A stretch of DNA of 64,000 nucleotides from Collybia mongolica. Lineage: Eukaryota; Basidiomycota; Agaricomycetes; Agaricales; Clitocybaceae. The stretch covers positions 1,922,001-1,986,000 of the forward strand of contig JAAXNY010000011.1 in NCBI GenBank assembly GCA_013420905.1, in the 5' to 3' direction. The notes beneath the pieces are model-generated. The model worked only from the letters and a program-made list of their open reading frames with translations. It was not told the origin of the DNA and made no database searches. The position numbers and the translations under genes were made by a program. Positions within the stretch are counted from its first letter, which is position 1; each line of letters opens with the position of its first letter. Of this stretch, positions 1 through 11,933 are shown one piece after another.

Positions 1-142
1 CAGACACCTGCATTTGTCTGTGTGGTCTGTGTGGCTCATGTGGTTCAGTGTAAATTCCCCAGAGAAGCTACTGAGTTGGTTGTATATTTGGAACATACAA
101 ATATGGACCTACATTTTCAAGTTTGTCAATTTTTTTCACACA
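1..142. repeat. dispersed repeat, copy 1 (cut by window edge)
   Basis: These 142 bases recur almost exactly at 32,112-32,253 in the same orientation. The differences I see are all C/T exchanges. The window begins inside the unit, so its full length is unknown. Neither copy carries a recognisable reading frame. Confidence 0.85.
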
Positions 143-587
143 GTTCATCTCTGAGAGTCTGAGTCCCCACTTTCCCAGCTGACCTGTTTTTAAGGAAAAT
201 GCCTAGACATATATTGTTACCTTTTATTGGTGGATATTTGTATAGGATCTATAAACACCAACTTCTATTGGCATACACCATGGATATGGCTGAAGTTGTA
301 AGGGGATCACTTGTTTGTCCACATCTAGCCATCAGAATCACTGTTGCACAGCTTGCATATCCTCACTGTTATATCTATTATTCTGACACACACTGCTTTG
401 ACCCCTTGACAGACAGTAGTTTACTCTGGACTGACATATCACAGATAGATTGTTGCATCAGTAGAGTTACTGATAACAGATTCTGTTGTTATTTGCTCTA
501 CTTTACAGTCCCCCACATGTCCTTGTGGACTCCACAGTGGACTCCATTACTTTCTTCAATTATAAATTACTTACTTACATATAACAG
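143..587. other. non-coding repeat-derived stretch
   Basis: No gene recognised. The part from about 505 to 587 (around the cccacatgtccttgtgg motif) is repeated in inverted orientation near 15,240-15,335, so it belongs to the dispersed repeat listed at 1347. The 139-aa open frame here has no family signature and is probably chance. Confidence 0.5.
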
Positions 588-781
588 TGATAGGGCCCAA
601 AATTGTTTGCACTTATAAAGTCAACAAGTAAGGCTATTAGTATCATTTCTAATAACCAAGTAAATGGTAATAAAGGATTAGAGTTGAGCTCCAAGACGGC
701 TAATCAGAGTGAACTAGTCTAATGGACAATACACTATCAGTACAGAGGACTATGAGTATGGTCTATTATTAGTCCTATTCA
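588..781 (+). repeat. fragment of Gypsy LTR (first ~195 bp)
   Basis: Begins TGATAGGGCCC and matches, in inverted orientation, the terminal ~195 bases (55,005-55,200) of the Gypsy LTR at 54,014-55,200. Similarity stops just after CCTATTCAC. It therefore represents the 5' portion of an LTR of the same family, not a full solo LTR. The flanks (around 505-587 and from 782) are pieces of one dispersed repeat that are nearly contiguous in the other copy near 15.2 kb, so the LTR piece was inserted there. Confidence 0.75.
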
Positions 782-1346
782 CTTGGGTGGAGTGGGCCAA
801 CACACTGTGTGGCAGGTACTTGTTCTTTATTTCTTTTCTTAGGAGAAATAAGTCCATTCCACATTCAGGAAGTTGTAAATGACTAGAAACAACATAGGTG
901 ATAGTTTATGGAGGTCATGTGACCATGGGAAAATGTTACAAAGCAAACAAGCAATGCCTGTGCACAAAAACCATCAGAACTTACTTTTCCCAGGATCATG
1001 GACACTAAATGAGCATTCAGATTGTTGTCATGTATTTGGTATACTTATGTGGTGTAATAGATCATGTGACATATGTCAATATATAGAGAATTCAATCCTC
1101 TTTGTATTTCAGGTAAATATAGTAGTAGTTGTTGATTATTCCAATGTTTAGTGTAATTTCCCACAAGGGTCATGTTTGGTAAGGGTCATTGTTGTTATAA
1201 GATGTTTGTTCATCTTTGGTATAATACACAGACCTTCAAAACTAGCTGAATCTGGACATTTCTAATATTTGGCTCAAAATAGACCGTGGGAAAAATGTGC
1301 TCAACAAGGAAATTGTAGAGCCATGTTTGTACATTCCAAACATATA
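782..1346. other. no gene seen
   Basis: Short open frames only, with no recognisable domains. The start (gggtggagtgggcc) belongs to the dispersed repeat whose inverted copy is near 15.17 kb. The remainder, to about 1346, is absent from that copy. Confidence 0.5.
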
Positions 1347-1640
1347 AAAACAAAGGTAATAGCTTTACTGGTTATGGAGAAAATCACAAAATAAATTTTG
1401 AAATGCAACACTTTGGAATATTAGATATGCATAATTTTGATGGCATCATCAAAGGCATTATGTAAGCATCCCAAATACATGCAAATTATGTCACAATACT
1501 TGTATTTGTGGAGAAATGCTGTAAAAAGCCATAAGAGAAGAAAAATCCCATTATGGAAATATTTTCCCGCGGTGTTGAAATATGAATGAATGAATGAATG
1601 AATGAATCACCTTTCTACCCGAAAACTAGGTTGATAAAGA
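1347..1640 (+). repeat. dispersed repeat R1, copy 1, with (GAAT)n microsatellite
   Basis: About 290 bases that recur in inverted orientation at roughly 14,885-15,160. A run of about six GAAT units (around 1583-1607) is expanded here and short in the other copy. Non-coding; family not identified. Confidence 0.75.
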
Positions 1641-1711
1641 ACTCATCTTTAGTAAACTAAAGAACTTGTAATTAAAGTCAATTCATGGTAGTTTGAGGGA
1701 TCCAAGGCAAA

Positions 1712-3933
1712 TCAACATATATTAGGGTCTGGGGAACCTTTCCAATACTTAAAGCATGTATTTTTGTCACTATGGACTTGGCAAGCTTTTACTATAGCAT
1801 GTAGATCATTATGCTGTGTAACAGGATCAAGAGTGGCTGGCATGCGATATGATGCCATATGACACTGACCTGGAGGTGGGTTGCCACTCTCAAAAATTTC
1901 ATGGGGGATGAAATTTGACAATATGTCATCAAGAAACTCAATTAACCTATCCTTGAAGCCATTACCTATCTCTGATAATATGAGGTCTTTAATTTTGTTG
2001 GGATTTAAAGCACCTTCAATCCAAATTAGCATATGGCAGTGTAATGTTCTATGACCTTGTGCTTCCACACACTCATAGTATCCTTTCACAATGCCCAAGA
2101 TGCCTTCTTCCAGATTTTTACATTGCAGATTAAATCTTAAGATGGCTTTTATCAAAGCCTTTATGTAAATATTAAAGAATTTGGCAGCAACAATAGGGTT
2201 TTTGGCAACCAATATTGATTGTTCAAAGTACTGAGGCTGGTCAGTTCCTGTCAGTGCATCAACCTCAATGTTGGTGCCTGTTGAAAATTTAACAACTGGG
2301 TTATAAACATCAGCTGGATTTATGGTGACCTAAAAACTAGGCAGACCAAGAGACATCATTAAAGCCCATATTTCATTTCTCATTGCACTCTTTGCAGCAG
2401 ACAAGCATGGAACATGTTTTGCAATAGCCTTCACCTCTCTCATCAAGATCATCACCTTTTTCTCATCTTCCTTTGGCCATATGTATAATTGCCATGAGAC
2501 ACATGGTCTGCCATAGATTGGATCATTTCTGGCTTAACATTTGCAAAACTCTCTGCAAGTGCAGCAAAACTGGCCTTCTTTACTTTCAAACTGGTTCTGT
2601 TGAAGGTCAGTGTCACAGCCATTGCAGAGTCTTAAATGGGTGGGAGTGTCTTCAGAAAAAGTGATGCCCACTAGCTCCAGGTAATACTCCATAATAAGTG
2701 ACACAGTTTCAAGTGGCAGACAATCTAATATATTGAAAAGACCCATGTTGATATCAGAACATGGGATGACTTTTGTGTCACACAAAGACCAAGATGCTGC
2801 ACAGGAAGCACAAGTTGCCTCATGCAGATTTTCACTGCATGTTTCATGGTGAAAATCTTCAGCAATTTTATCTTTTGCACCATCAGAGAGCTTCTGTGGC
2901 CAGGTATTCCACATGTGATGCAGAGTATGGGCTAAGGGTGCATCTGTTAGGACTGAGATGTGATCAACCTGCTTGCCTTTCAAAAGTTTGTGCATGTGGT
3001 TTTTCAAAACACATTGGAGGGCAGAAATATGGGCATTTGGGTCATGGGGAATTGCATGTTGACACAAGAGGGACCTGAGGGGCTTGTCCTGAATGTGCAA
3101 TGCAACAGATGCGAACAAATATCCTTGGATGGGGATATGGAATGCAGAAGCAGCAACCTGCACACAACTGGAGATTTTGAATGCCAACTGTTTGGGGACC
3201 ACATCCCCTGTGATGGCACAACATGCACTGTGCAGGGAATGGGAACACAAACCAATCATTATGAATAAGAACATCCTGTTGCATTGATGATAGCAATCCC
3301 ACAGGTTCAATCCCATGATCTTGCAAGGTGGCAGCAATATGTTCAGGCAGTGCAGGATATAATGCATATTTGGGAGAATAGGGGTTACAGAGTGTTTCTA
3401 GGGCATGATCAACAAGGGGGAGGCATGATTCAGAGGTGGAAGGCATGGGGGTTGTATAAACGGGGGCTGCAGGGTAGGGCTTGATGTACAACAACAGTGG
3501 CATATGAGGCAGAGCAGATACTGAAGGTTTTTCAGTGAGGACACAGGCAGAGAGACTTCGACTCACAGGGTGACACCAATCTGAAACACTCAGGGGAGGG
3601 CAGTGTTTGCCCAAGGCCAACATAAAATTCACGCAGATTGGTAAACCAGTCCAGCCCTAGAACAACATGATGTAATGAATTGGACAGAATGGACACAGGT
3701 GTGGAGAACAGACCATTGGAGGTCTGTACGGTAGTCAACAGGGGTGGCACACACCCAGGCAGAGAAGCAAAAAATACAAATGGAAGGGAGGAATATGAAC
3801 AAGAAGGATCAAATTGGACAGGAGTACTTGTACCATTGATGAAGATGGTTGTAGCGGCAGGGGTGTATAGAGCCATGAGGGACAGATAACCTCGAGAGAG
3901 GGAACAACGGGAAAAGTTCGAAATGGGGCCCAA
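1712..3933 (-). pseudogene. decayed Helitron-type Rep N-terminal gene
   Basis: Read on the minus strand, this is a broken Helitron-like protein. It starts with a stretch containing VVLGLDWF (from about 3,930), shifts frame near 3,630 and again near 3,370, and continues through a cysteine-rich region (about 2,530-3,370, with several CxxC pairs). It then reaches LPSF*VTINPADVYNPVV (about 2,340) with an in-frame TAG. The last open part (1,712-2,212) holds GHRTLHCHMLIW, the HUH metal-binding motif of rolling-circle Rep proteins. No helicase domain follows, so the element is truncated. It is a different Helitron lineage from the intact one at 33.9 kb. Confident as a Helitron remnant; exact frame joins are inferred. 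Confidence 0.8.
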
Positions 3934-4504
3934 AAATATGAATCATGAGAAATCCAAAAAGGAAGGGTAACCTGCGGAGATCGAATTTAGGTCATGTGAG
4001 TCGAGTCTCGAGCAGACGACCCACCCCAAGACCCACTACTAAAGTAGCGGGAATTTGAATGTCCGCCGAGGCAATCACCGCAACAACAGTGCGACAACAA
4101 AAAGTTTGGCAGGAGTCGGGTTCTCATTACTTCGAACTCGAAACAGGTAATAAGCTTGTACTGCTCAAAATGACTAGATAATTAGCTCATTTTGCAAGTC
4201 TTATTAAGCCAAAACGACCTGGCTATGGTGATAAGGTTTGTGCTCAACCGTGCTTGATCTGACTCGATGAATCACCAATCTGTCGCAACCGATAGTCTCC
4301 CTGGCATGTAACTTGTGATCGCCTACCACAAAACAAGCGGAATCATGAGGTATCTCAGATGGCACACATCGTTACTGAACATGACATCCCGTCTTACTAT
4401 CAATAATCCAGACTCGTCAATTTAGATAACAGCCCAAGATAAGCACAATAAATGGGTAACAACTAACTTCTGCCTTGGGTCGCAATGCTGGCCATATCAT
4501 TTCT

Positions 4505-5990
4505 CTATCTTGTTTGATCGTTCTTGATCAATTCCGATAGTGGCATTGGAGCGAGAATAGGTTCCCTATTAGTTGACTTCAGTTGCATAATCGGAAAAAG
4601 GGCTACCAAACTGACCGCAATTTCTTCAGTTCCATTTCTAAAGTTAATAGTTACTTCACTAAGTACATCGTCCTGATCCTTGCGAAGCGATTGCCTTGCG
4701 TTCAAACTACGGCGCCGTGTCAGTCCAAATGTATGGTAAACAACGATAGATGACAGACGTAGCCAGGAGAGAGTTAGTGTAAACTGTAGACATTTTAGCA
4801 TGAACCAAGATGATCAGAACTGATCCTGTTCACTTACATTTGCTGATGAGAAGCCATAACGAAATCCAAACGGCTAGAGTAGTATGTAAATGAAATTTTT
4901 CAAGCGAGCTCAAGAAACAAACCATTGTTTAGACCAGCTTTCTGCCACTAAAGAGATTTTTCGATGAACTTATTAAAATGATCTTAGGGAAAAGCGGACA
5001 ACCTACGCAAACAGCAAGACTGATAGCGGTAATGCTGATATCACATTAGTTTGCGCCAACGTTCGATGGCTACGAGCCTAGCACCTTGTAACAACGCCCG
5101 TTTCTGATCCACAGTCAGCTAAATTTCCGCTGGAGATAAAATACTATGAACATACGAATTGTCCATGCCACCAGCTTATCGATTAATTTAACTGTGCTAT
5201 AAGCAGATACATTTTTTAAGCGTAACTTTTAGTGTGAGGTTACTTCGTCAGGACTGATAGGCGAACCTTTTGATCGTCGTACTCTGTACTTTGAGATGCC
5301 AACAAAGAGCGGCAGTGATGAATACGTCAATGACAGCCTCAACAATCATGTAGGTTGTGATTAGGGGGCCAAAAGAATCCATGAACGCAACCAAGCTATC
5401 AGCACCAATACCGACACCAGCTATGGTTAAGCCACATGCCATACAACCGAAAGATAGGAAAATGGCCAGCCCAGATGCAATCCATGACTTGGAAATTGAA
5501 TGGATTCGTATAGCGTACACCACCTTTGTCATACTCAACGACAAATTTGACATTAATGTGGAAGACTGCCTTACCTGAACAATACAGGTTATGATACTGC
5601 CGAAAATAATTGTCGCTTGCAGGGCATTCGACTCGGTTAGCTTCTCGGGGTGCCCGTAGAGTGTAATGGACATATGGTATGACTCTTCTGCAGCACAGAT
5701 TGTATGTCCAAGTTCCAGAAACCTCAAATATGATAAATTAGTTAGTGACGCGAGTTCGTTACAGAAAACTAACCACAAGGCCCCGATCTATAAAGCAAGG
5801 ACACATCAATGTGGATTGTGCACGTTATATGAAAATGATTCACCGTGCTCTTGAGCCAAATGCGGTCGTCGGGAAAGGACGTAAAATAAGTGTAGGTTTG
5901 GAGAGTGAGCATCCCAAAGAAAAAGAGCGATACAAAGGCCCCCGCTTCGACGGCTCCTATGGTTTGTTGGGGTTCGAAAAGAGTGCCCAT
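4505..5990 (-). CDS. DUF6534-type multi-pass membrane protein
   Basis: Spliced minus-strand gene of a large agaricomycete family of seven-helix membrane proteins of unknown function. Start is ATG at 5990 (MGTLFEPQQTIGAVEAG). Visible parts in order are a first exon ending DDRIWLK, a micro-exon of about 14 nt, FLELGHTICAAEESYHMS, a hydrophobic segment ending ITCIVQ, an intron, then IRIHSISKSW, GLAIFLSFGCMACGLTIAG and FGPLITTYMIVEAVIDVF. Small exons for LIDKLVAWTIQTG follow, and a C-terminal exon with LNARQSLRK. That order and the LELGHTIC and LNAR motifs fit the family. Base composition is CpG-normal, unlike the repeats around it. Splice sites in the last third (4,505-5,200) are less certain, and I cannot exclude a disabling change there. 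Confidence 0.72.
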
Positions 5991-6430
5991 TCTGGAGGAA
6001 ATTGGCGGTGTGCCCTGATGAGCGCGTTGGTTGTACGTTTTTATCCCAAAAGGATGGGAAGACCATGTACAAATCGAGGGGGCCTTGCGGAGATAGAATC
6101 GTGAACTTCCATGGAAAAGGATGAATCTAACATTCTATATATATCAACAGCTAATTCCCGCGAACACATTGGAACATAGTTGGGCAGTGTGATGAACAAA
6201 TGAGAGACATCGAGGCCAGCTATTCTAGACCACTGGCATCAGCGCATAGCCGCAACTTGACTTTAGGAAGATTTGGATCCGATAGACAGACGTTCCCGAC
6301 AAACGCGCAACAGATGGATGAGCATGATGTAGGCGTACAGGACCTAATTATAAATGTGAAACATTGTTGACTTCAGACGTCAGATCTAGCATACGATATC
6401 ATCCGAGGAAGAAGGTGCAATTCGTGGTCA

Positions 6431-6474
6431 GAACAGAGTTCCATCCATGACCGGTCATGGATGGAACTCTGTTC
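6431..6474. repeat. perfect 44-bp palindrome
   Basis: Two 22-base arms, each the exact reverse complement of the other, meet with no spacer at CATGACC/GGTCATG. The match does not extend beyond the arms. It lies 440 bp upstream of the DUF6534 start and 460 bp past the P450 stop. Confidence 0.9.
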
Positions 6475-6932
6475 ATTGGCTTCTTAGCGAATTACCAAGT
6501 CGAAGTGGGAGTGGGTATTACATGCGCCACAGTGTTCAAGACCTTAGACCCAGATACGAGACACCCCTCATCTCCTATCTTGGTGTAGTTCTTTATTATA
6601 TTTGGGCTGTGTGTGATGCAAATTTTACCGCTGTGGGGACCGCGTTCCAGGACGCAGGGATATTCCCGTGTGGTAATTTCCAATCACAGAATCTGCGACA
6701 GATTGGATACTCGCCCAGTTCAGAGTCATCAAGATGATTTTTTTTTTCCAGGATGCAGACATGAATCCGTGATCCTGAGTAATAATTACCTGTTTTGCGT
6801 GCTAAACAAGGTATGTCTTGCTAGTCAACTGTGCCGAACCGTACCGAAACGAGGCCACTAGATAAGCCCTGAAAATTCATACAGAATACGATGTAAAATT
6901 GAGAATGCATGGGGTTTGCCTTATGGCGTGCT
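6475..6932. other. intergenic, no gene seen
   Basis: Lies between the palindrome and the P450 3' end. Contains a T-run at about 6,737. Open frames here overlap on both strands with no domain signatures. Confidence 0.5.
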
Positions 6933-9570
6933 TCAGCCATGGTAGGGGGTGATTCGCAAGGGCATATAACCACCCCTCTCTTCCTCACCAACCACGACAG
7001 GGATCATCGACGCAAAATAACGCCCGTCAACCATAAAATCTTCCTTGGGAAGTGAGAACTCGAAGTTACGGATTAGGGTCGACAGAACAATCTGCAAAGC
7101 GGTTTTATGGATCAAGGCGTGACCAAAAGAGAATGGACTTGTACTTGCCTTAAACTCCAGAAGGGCTACTTTTTCATCAGTACACACACTCTCAATAAAG
7201 CTCATTTCCGGCTTACCGAGCCTATAACCGATGCAGAGTCTCGGGCCCTCCCCGAATGTGCCTTGTTACAACAATGCTGGTAATTTCTTACTTGCGGAAA
7301 ATATTAGGAGACTTACTGAGACTTGACCACCCACTTGTCAACTGGTCTCTCTGAGGCAAGGGTTCAAACCACCTTTCCGGCCTCCAGACACTTCCGTCTC
7401 CCCATACTGAATCAAGCCTATTAGAACAGACCAATGAAATGATAATGGTCTTTGATACGACAATGTAAGCATCCTTTCGGAAAGTGAGGAACCAAACTAA
7501 CATCGCCTTTCAAAACGTGGATTTCTTGAACCTTTTCTCCAGAGGGTGTGATAATAGGAAAACGAAGTGGGATAACATCGCTCTTCAAAGCCTGCCAACA
7601 ATTTTAGCATTCTGAGTCCAATGGGCATCATGATTAGGGGCCAACCACCCGTTCCATGTCCCTGGCCAACAGAGCATTAGCAGAAGGAAGCATAGCTACG
7701 TTGTTTCTCACGATGGCGGAAACATCCTGAAACTGGGTAGAAGGACTTAGATTCGAAAAAGCTAACGCATTTAAAACTTACGTCTCCTTGCAAACGGCAT
7801 CAAGATACGGCAGCTTGTCCATCGTGGTAAGGTCCTTTACTGTTGGTTCCCGTCCGAGATTTTCCAGCTCTGTACGAAGTTTGTTTTGCGCAACCGTATT
7901 TTTTGCCAACTGATGGACATCAGTAATCGCAAAAAATCACTTGGTATGATAGAAGGTGGCTTACTGAATAGAGTGCCCAAGTCTATGTAAAATATTTCCA
8001 TGATAAGATTAGATTCTCATTGAATACGTGAATAATGATTAATAACTCACCAGTATCGCCGAAGTACTGTCCTGTTGGATACAAGTGAGTACAAATAAAA
8101 ATATCCCTCAATTATAAGACAAACATAACCAGCGATACTGATAGGAAAAGTCATCATCAAAGAATGATACCTCAAAAATCTTTACACACATGAACGTTGA
8201 AATCTAAGGTCGCAAAAAGAGCTGAGCAGAAGTTTAGGCATGAAGTTAAGCATTTAACTAACATTTGAAACCAGAGTTGCATGTTCCAATTCGCCGGTGC
8301 GACCTACGAAACGTTAGTTCGTAAATCCGACCGAATAGTAGTCTAGAGATGGTAAAGAAACCTAGTGTTTTAAATAAGCTATTATTGTCCAGTTCAGATG
8401 CTGCGAGCTTTCTTCCATTGACAACCAATTGTTTGGCTAATGGATCTATGACTATTTTCAAATATTTTTGAGCCTAGAAGGACCCAAAAAGAATCAGTAT
8501 CGAACTGGATGTCGTAGAAGTTCACCGTACTAGAACAGACGGTAGGGGAAGATTGCCCAACCACGGGAAGGCCCTTAAGACAGCTGTCGGCTAAGAGAAT
8601 CATATGTATCAAGGTCGTGAAATCCTCAACCAACGCACCCAAAATCCCGCGAAAGTCAGATGGATATTCCCTTGGTTTTTCCACGCTTGGCGAATATCAC
8701 TCGCGCCCCCCCCCAGTGAGTTGAAATCGTGACCTAGGACGGCAGAGCCGAGAATATCCAAAACTGTCCTTGACGCCATGTCTTGAATATCGACTGTCGG
8801 ATCTCCTTGAGAGAGTAGTCGAAAGATGTGCTCAACAGCCCTGTTTGCAACACCGAATATCGCTGGTGCCATTTTATTTACCGTATCGGGTCTATGGGGA
8901 GCAAAGTCTTCAAACCGTTCGAAGATAAAACATCCTCACTTACGAGAATGCTCCCACGAGTTGTTTGCGTTGTTGTTTGTGGAATGTGCCCTCTGCCCAG
9001 ACTTTGCAGAAGATTAAAACCATGTTCGCAGCGGCAGGAAGTACTTACTAAGCCCTTCGCCCACCAGCCTTCTTACAATAGGCCGAATGAAACCCGACTT
9101 CGAATAACTATAACAGTTAGTTGTCAAGATATGGTGTATTAAAGCTGGGTCCGCTGAAGCAAGCTAGTACGAAGACATTATTATTTGAACCCCGAAAAGC
9201 AACGATCTGGATTTAGACTGACCATATATTCACTCTGGCCATTTGTTAGCTTTGGTTTTAGAGATTGTGATAACTCACTCCAAATGCTCCTCGGATTTGG
9301 ATAGTGGGCCCATATTTGTCAAACCACTGATCGTAATGAATTCCTACAGGAGTGAAGTGTATCTTCTTTAAATGCCCCCATATTAAACTGGGAATTGGCT
9401 GGGTTGTATCGTGAAGATAACAGGAACTGAGTGCCCGAGTCGATGCAAGAGGGACTTACGGGCATTGGTACGTCACGAAACATCTGCTTATTGAAGACTC
9501 GGTGAAGATACGATGCAGCTACGATGATGAGCCCGCCCGCCAGAAATGCACCTCCGATTCCGAGATCCAT
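6933..9570 (-). CDS. cytochrome P450 monooxygenase, many introns, possibly disabled
   Basis: Haem-thiolate monooxygenase, membrane-anchored by an N-terminal helix. The start chosen is ATG 9570 (MDLGIGGAFLAGGLIIVAAS), the first methionine before the hydrophobic anchor. Exons then give PIPSLIWGHLKKI, GIHYDQWFDKYGPTIQIRG, DPALIHHILTTN, VWAEGTFHKQQRKQLVGAFS (C-helix), VDIQDMASRTVLDILGSA and the K-helix region KLPYLDAVCKET. The PERW motif follows (VWRPERW) and the haem loop FGEGPRLCIG, whose Cys is the iron ligand. A GC..AG intron follows ALLEFK. The Arg of the ExxR motif is not clearly recovered at the exon join near 7,735, where a one-base shift may be present, so the gene may be a young pseudogene. 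Substrate unknown. It was possibly part of a secondary-metabolism cluster with the P450 and esterase at 44-52 kb. Confidence 0.75.
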
Positions 9571-10381
9571 GGTATGTCCGAGTGTCAAGTAATGAAGCAA
9601 GCTGTGATTTGGGTTATAAACAAAGTTTCCTGGCACTGTGAACTAAATGTGATGGTTTTATTCGGCGGGTGACTCATCACCAGATTTACAGGACGTGAGT
9701 GAGTAGCGCGCGATCCGGAATACTACACGCCACATCTGGCAAAGAACTCCTGCCAGTGGGACCCATAATTCATTACGTACATGTGGGAGCTTCTGGGCTT
9801 TGTTTTGTGGGTGGTCGGGTGCGGTGGTCACGTTTGTGTGGGATGAGATCGTGAATGAACAAGTTGGTGGTGAATTTCGCAGAGTTGATTTGGATACGAG
9901 TTTGGACATGGGAGTTTACATCGCATTTTGCCGCCAACTGGATCTGCCGATGACCTAACCAATCGCTATGATCGGTGAGTCGTGGTGGTTGTGGTGATGG
10001 CCGCGGATTGTGAAATGATAGATAATTTTAGACCGGCGACCGATCCCCTATGAGACAAATTTTGCATACACAGGTTTCGCCTCGTTAATAAGGAATGGTC
10101 ACGAGTCTTAACATAATTTGACATGACCCGAGATCGTGGCAGATGGTGCGACCGTGTATGTCCATGATGTTGGAATTACCCCTGAATTCGGCGCTGAATT
10201 CCCCATGTGACAGCCTGCTAAATCGAGTGGTATAGCCCGCTATGCATGGCCGGTCCGAGTTCTATGATAAAATAGTGGAATACAAGATAGAATAAATTAA
10301 GATGAGTTCAGGTATGAATATAGAAAGCAGTAACAGCATGTTTTGACCTGCAAGATGACAGGTCAATAGAGTCTGCAAGAC
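9571..10381. other. P450 promoter side and intergenic, no gene seen
   Basis: An 83-codon minus-strand frame (9,658-9,909) has no recognisable features. CpG-normal host-like composition ends near 10.3 kb, where AT-rich retroelement sequence begins. Confidence 0.45.
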
Positions 10382-10588
10382 TGTTGGAATAGGGTGATCC
10401 GGCTCACTTGTCACATCACCCGGACATTTTAGTTTTGCATTTATTTATATAATGGACTCACATATGATTTATTATTGATATAGGAGTTATTTCATTTATG
10501 TATTTATACGAGCCATTTGTAGACTGTTTAGACATCTCTAAAATATATTATTATTGTTCTTTTCATTCTTTTGCTGCTAAGTTCAACA
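10382..10588 (+). repeat. Copia-type LTR 1
   Basis: Begins TGTTGG and ends TTCAACA, giving matching TGTTG..CAACA ends. It is followed directly by GGTTATGGGCCCC, which resembles the initiator-Met tRNA anticodon-arm primer site of Ty1/copia elements. AT-rich body of about 207 bp. The element internal to it is mostly missing: a LINE sits about 115 bp downstream. Confidence 0.6.
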
Positions 10589-10603
10589 GGTTATGGGCCC
10601 CAG
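10589..10603 (+). other. Copia primer-binding-site-like sequence
   Basis: GGTTATGGGCCCCAG directly follows the CAACA end of LTR 1. The same bases follow the second LTR at 11,934. Complementary in kind to the initiator-Met tRNA anticodon arm used by Ty1/copia elements. Confidence 0.55.
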
Positions 10604-10705
10604 CCTTAACCATTTCAAACATCATTACCTTGTCCCTACATCATCCATCAAACATGTGTTGGAGCATGGAGCTGTGAGGCTATGCAATCCGAGTCATCAC
10701 AATGA

Positions 10706-11745
10706 GGCATCTGACAGGCAGCTGACATCGGACTAGAGGACATCCATGATGTCCATATCTTCTCTGACTCCACCAACACCCTTAGGCGTTCCCTGGATGC
10801 GTCTCACCACTCAGGTCAAGTGTCTGCCCTCAAAGTGTGCGATGTGCTGCTGCCTTGGCTGCAGCTCCACGCCATCCACAAGATACACCTTCACCACATT
10901 ACAAATGGAGTGGAGATTGAAGACCACCAACTGGCACACATCAGCACCGTCTCAACTCGTGTTGAGGCAGGTGGAGCGCTGGTTATATCTGCTGAATTTG
11001 TACGATGCAAAGCAGTCACACACATGCTTGACAGCTGGAAGTCTCTCTTCCAGTCCAAGAAGTATATTGGCTCCAATTTCTTGACGCTCTATGCAAAAAA
11101 GGACACCCTGCTCACTCCGACCCATGTAAACAATGGGCCGTGGATGCGCAAGACTGGTCACAGCCATGCTTTGACTGCCTGCATGGTACAATGCATTACC
11201 GGACATGCTCCAATTGGGGCGTTCCAATCGCGATTCTTCAAAGAGGAATCTGTCTCCTGTAGGTGTGGTGCTCCCCTGGAAACTGTACAACACATCCTAT
11301 ATGACTGTCCATGACATGGACAGGAAGACAAGCCCAGCCATCAGCTGCACTATGTGTGGCTGGTTGACTTCCTCTTGGAGAACGAGAGCACTTTTGTGTT
11401 CGATGTTCCCTAGTCCTAAACAGACTAGGGGCAGTACTCAGTGTTCTAAGTGATGGCTATAGGGTGCTCCCTGCCCAAACATGCAAACCTGGATAATTGG
11501 TGGACTTGAAGCCTCCACCTGCTGCGGGGGGCCTACCCCCTGGCGTAGATTGGCCCTTCCGGCCTGTGTACAATGAGCTCTGGCTCCATTTGCTAGTTCA
11601 ACCCCAGTCAGGTGAGCATCCCAGCTCTGCGGCACTTTGCCTTCTGCCCCCCCTCCCCATTCCTCCAATTACTACTTGTAGTGACCAGCGCATGTATTAG
11701 GTACAGTTGGTATATAAAATGTTGACCCAAAAAAAAAAAAAAAAA
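10706..11745 (+). mobile_element. 5'-truncated LINE insertion with poly(A)
   Basis: Non-LTR retrotransposon 3' part. It ends in 17 A residues (11,729-11,745) and is flanked by a perfect 15-bp target duplication GAGTCATCACAATGA (10,691-10,705 and 11,746-11,760). This is the hallmark of target-primed reverse transcription. The insertion lies inside Copia-derived sequence. Confidence 0.92.
10740..11413 (+). pseudogene. LINE ORF2 C-terminal part (RNase H and zinc knuckle)
   Basis: Fragment of the LINE replicase. VHIFSDSTNTLRRSL is the RNase H strand carrying a catalytic Asp. Further on, CRCGAPLETVQHILYDCP is the C-terminal zinc-knuckle-like motif common to LINE ORF2 proteins. After that motif comes an in-frame TGA (CP*HGQEDK), after which the same frame stays open to 11,413. 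A CGA-to-TGA change would explain it. Reverse transcriptase is missing because of 5' truncation, so the copy is dead. Confidence 0.85.
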
Positions 11746-11760
11746 GAGTCATCACAATGA

Positions 11761-11933
11761 CAAGGAATGCCCAAGAACATACCATGGAGGATGGTATGAG
11801 CTCTGTAAAGTACTAACAAGAATATTCCAGTAAAATATTCAACATGTATATAAGGCCTATAGTTGAGGCCAGAGTAGATACAAGAATTATATTTTATTCT
11901 CTACACTATACACTCCACCTCTTTTGTTCAACA
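11761..11933 (+). repeat. Copia-type LTR 2 (left boundary unclear)
   Basis: AT-rich sequence with a TATA-like tatataagg near 11,850, ending GTTCAACA and followed by the same primer-site-like GGTTATGGGCCCC as LTR 1. The bodies of the two LTRs differ, so these are two related Copia families. The left edge was not found. Confidence 0.5.

Noticed and set aside
3532..3933. Independent aspartic-protease-like gene (VVLGLDWF)
   Set aside because: It continues by frameshifts into the Helitron Rep remnant on the same strand, and the catalytic DTG/DSG motif is absent. Treated as part of that remnant.
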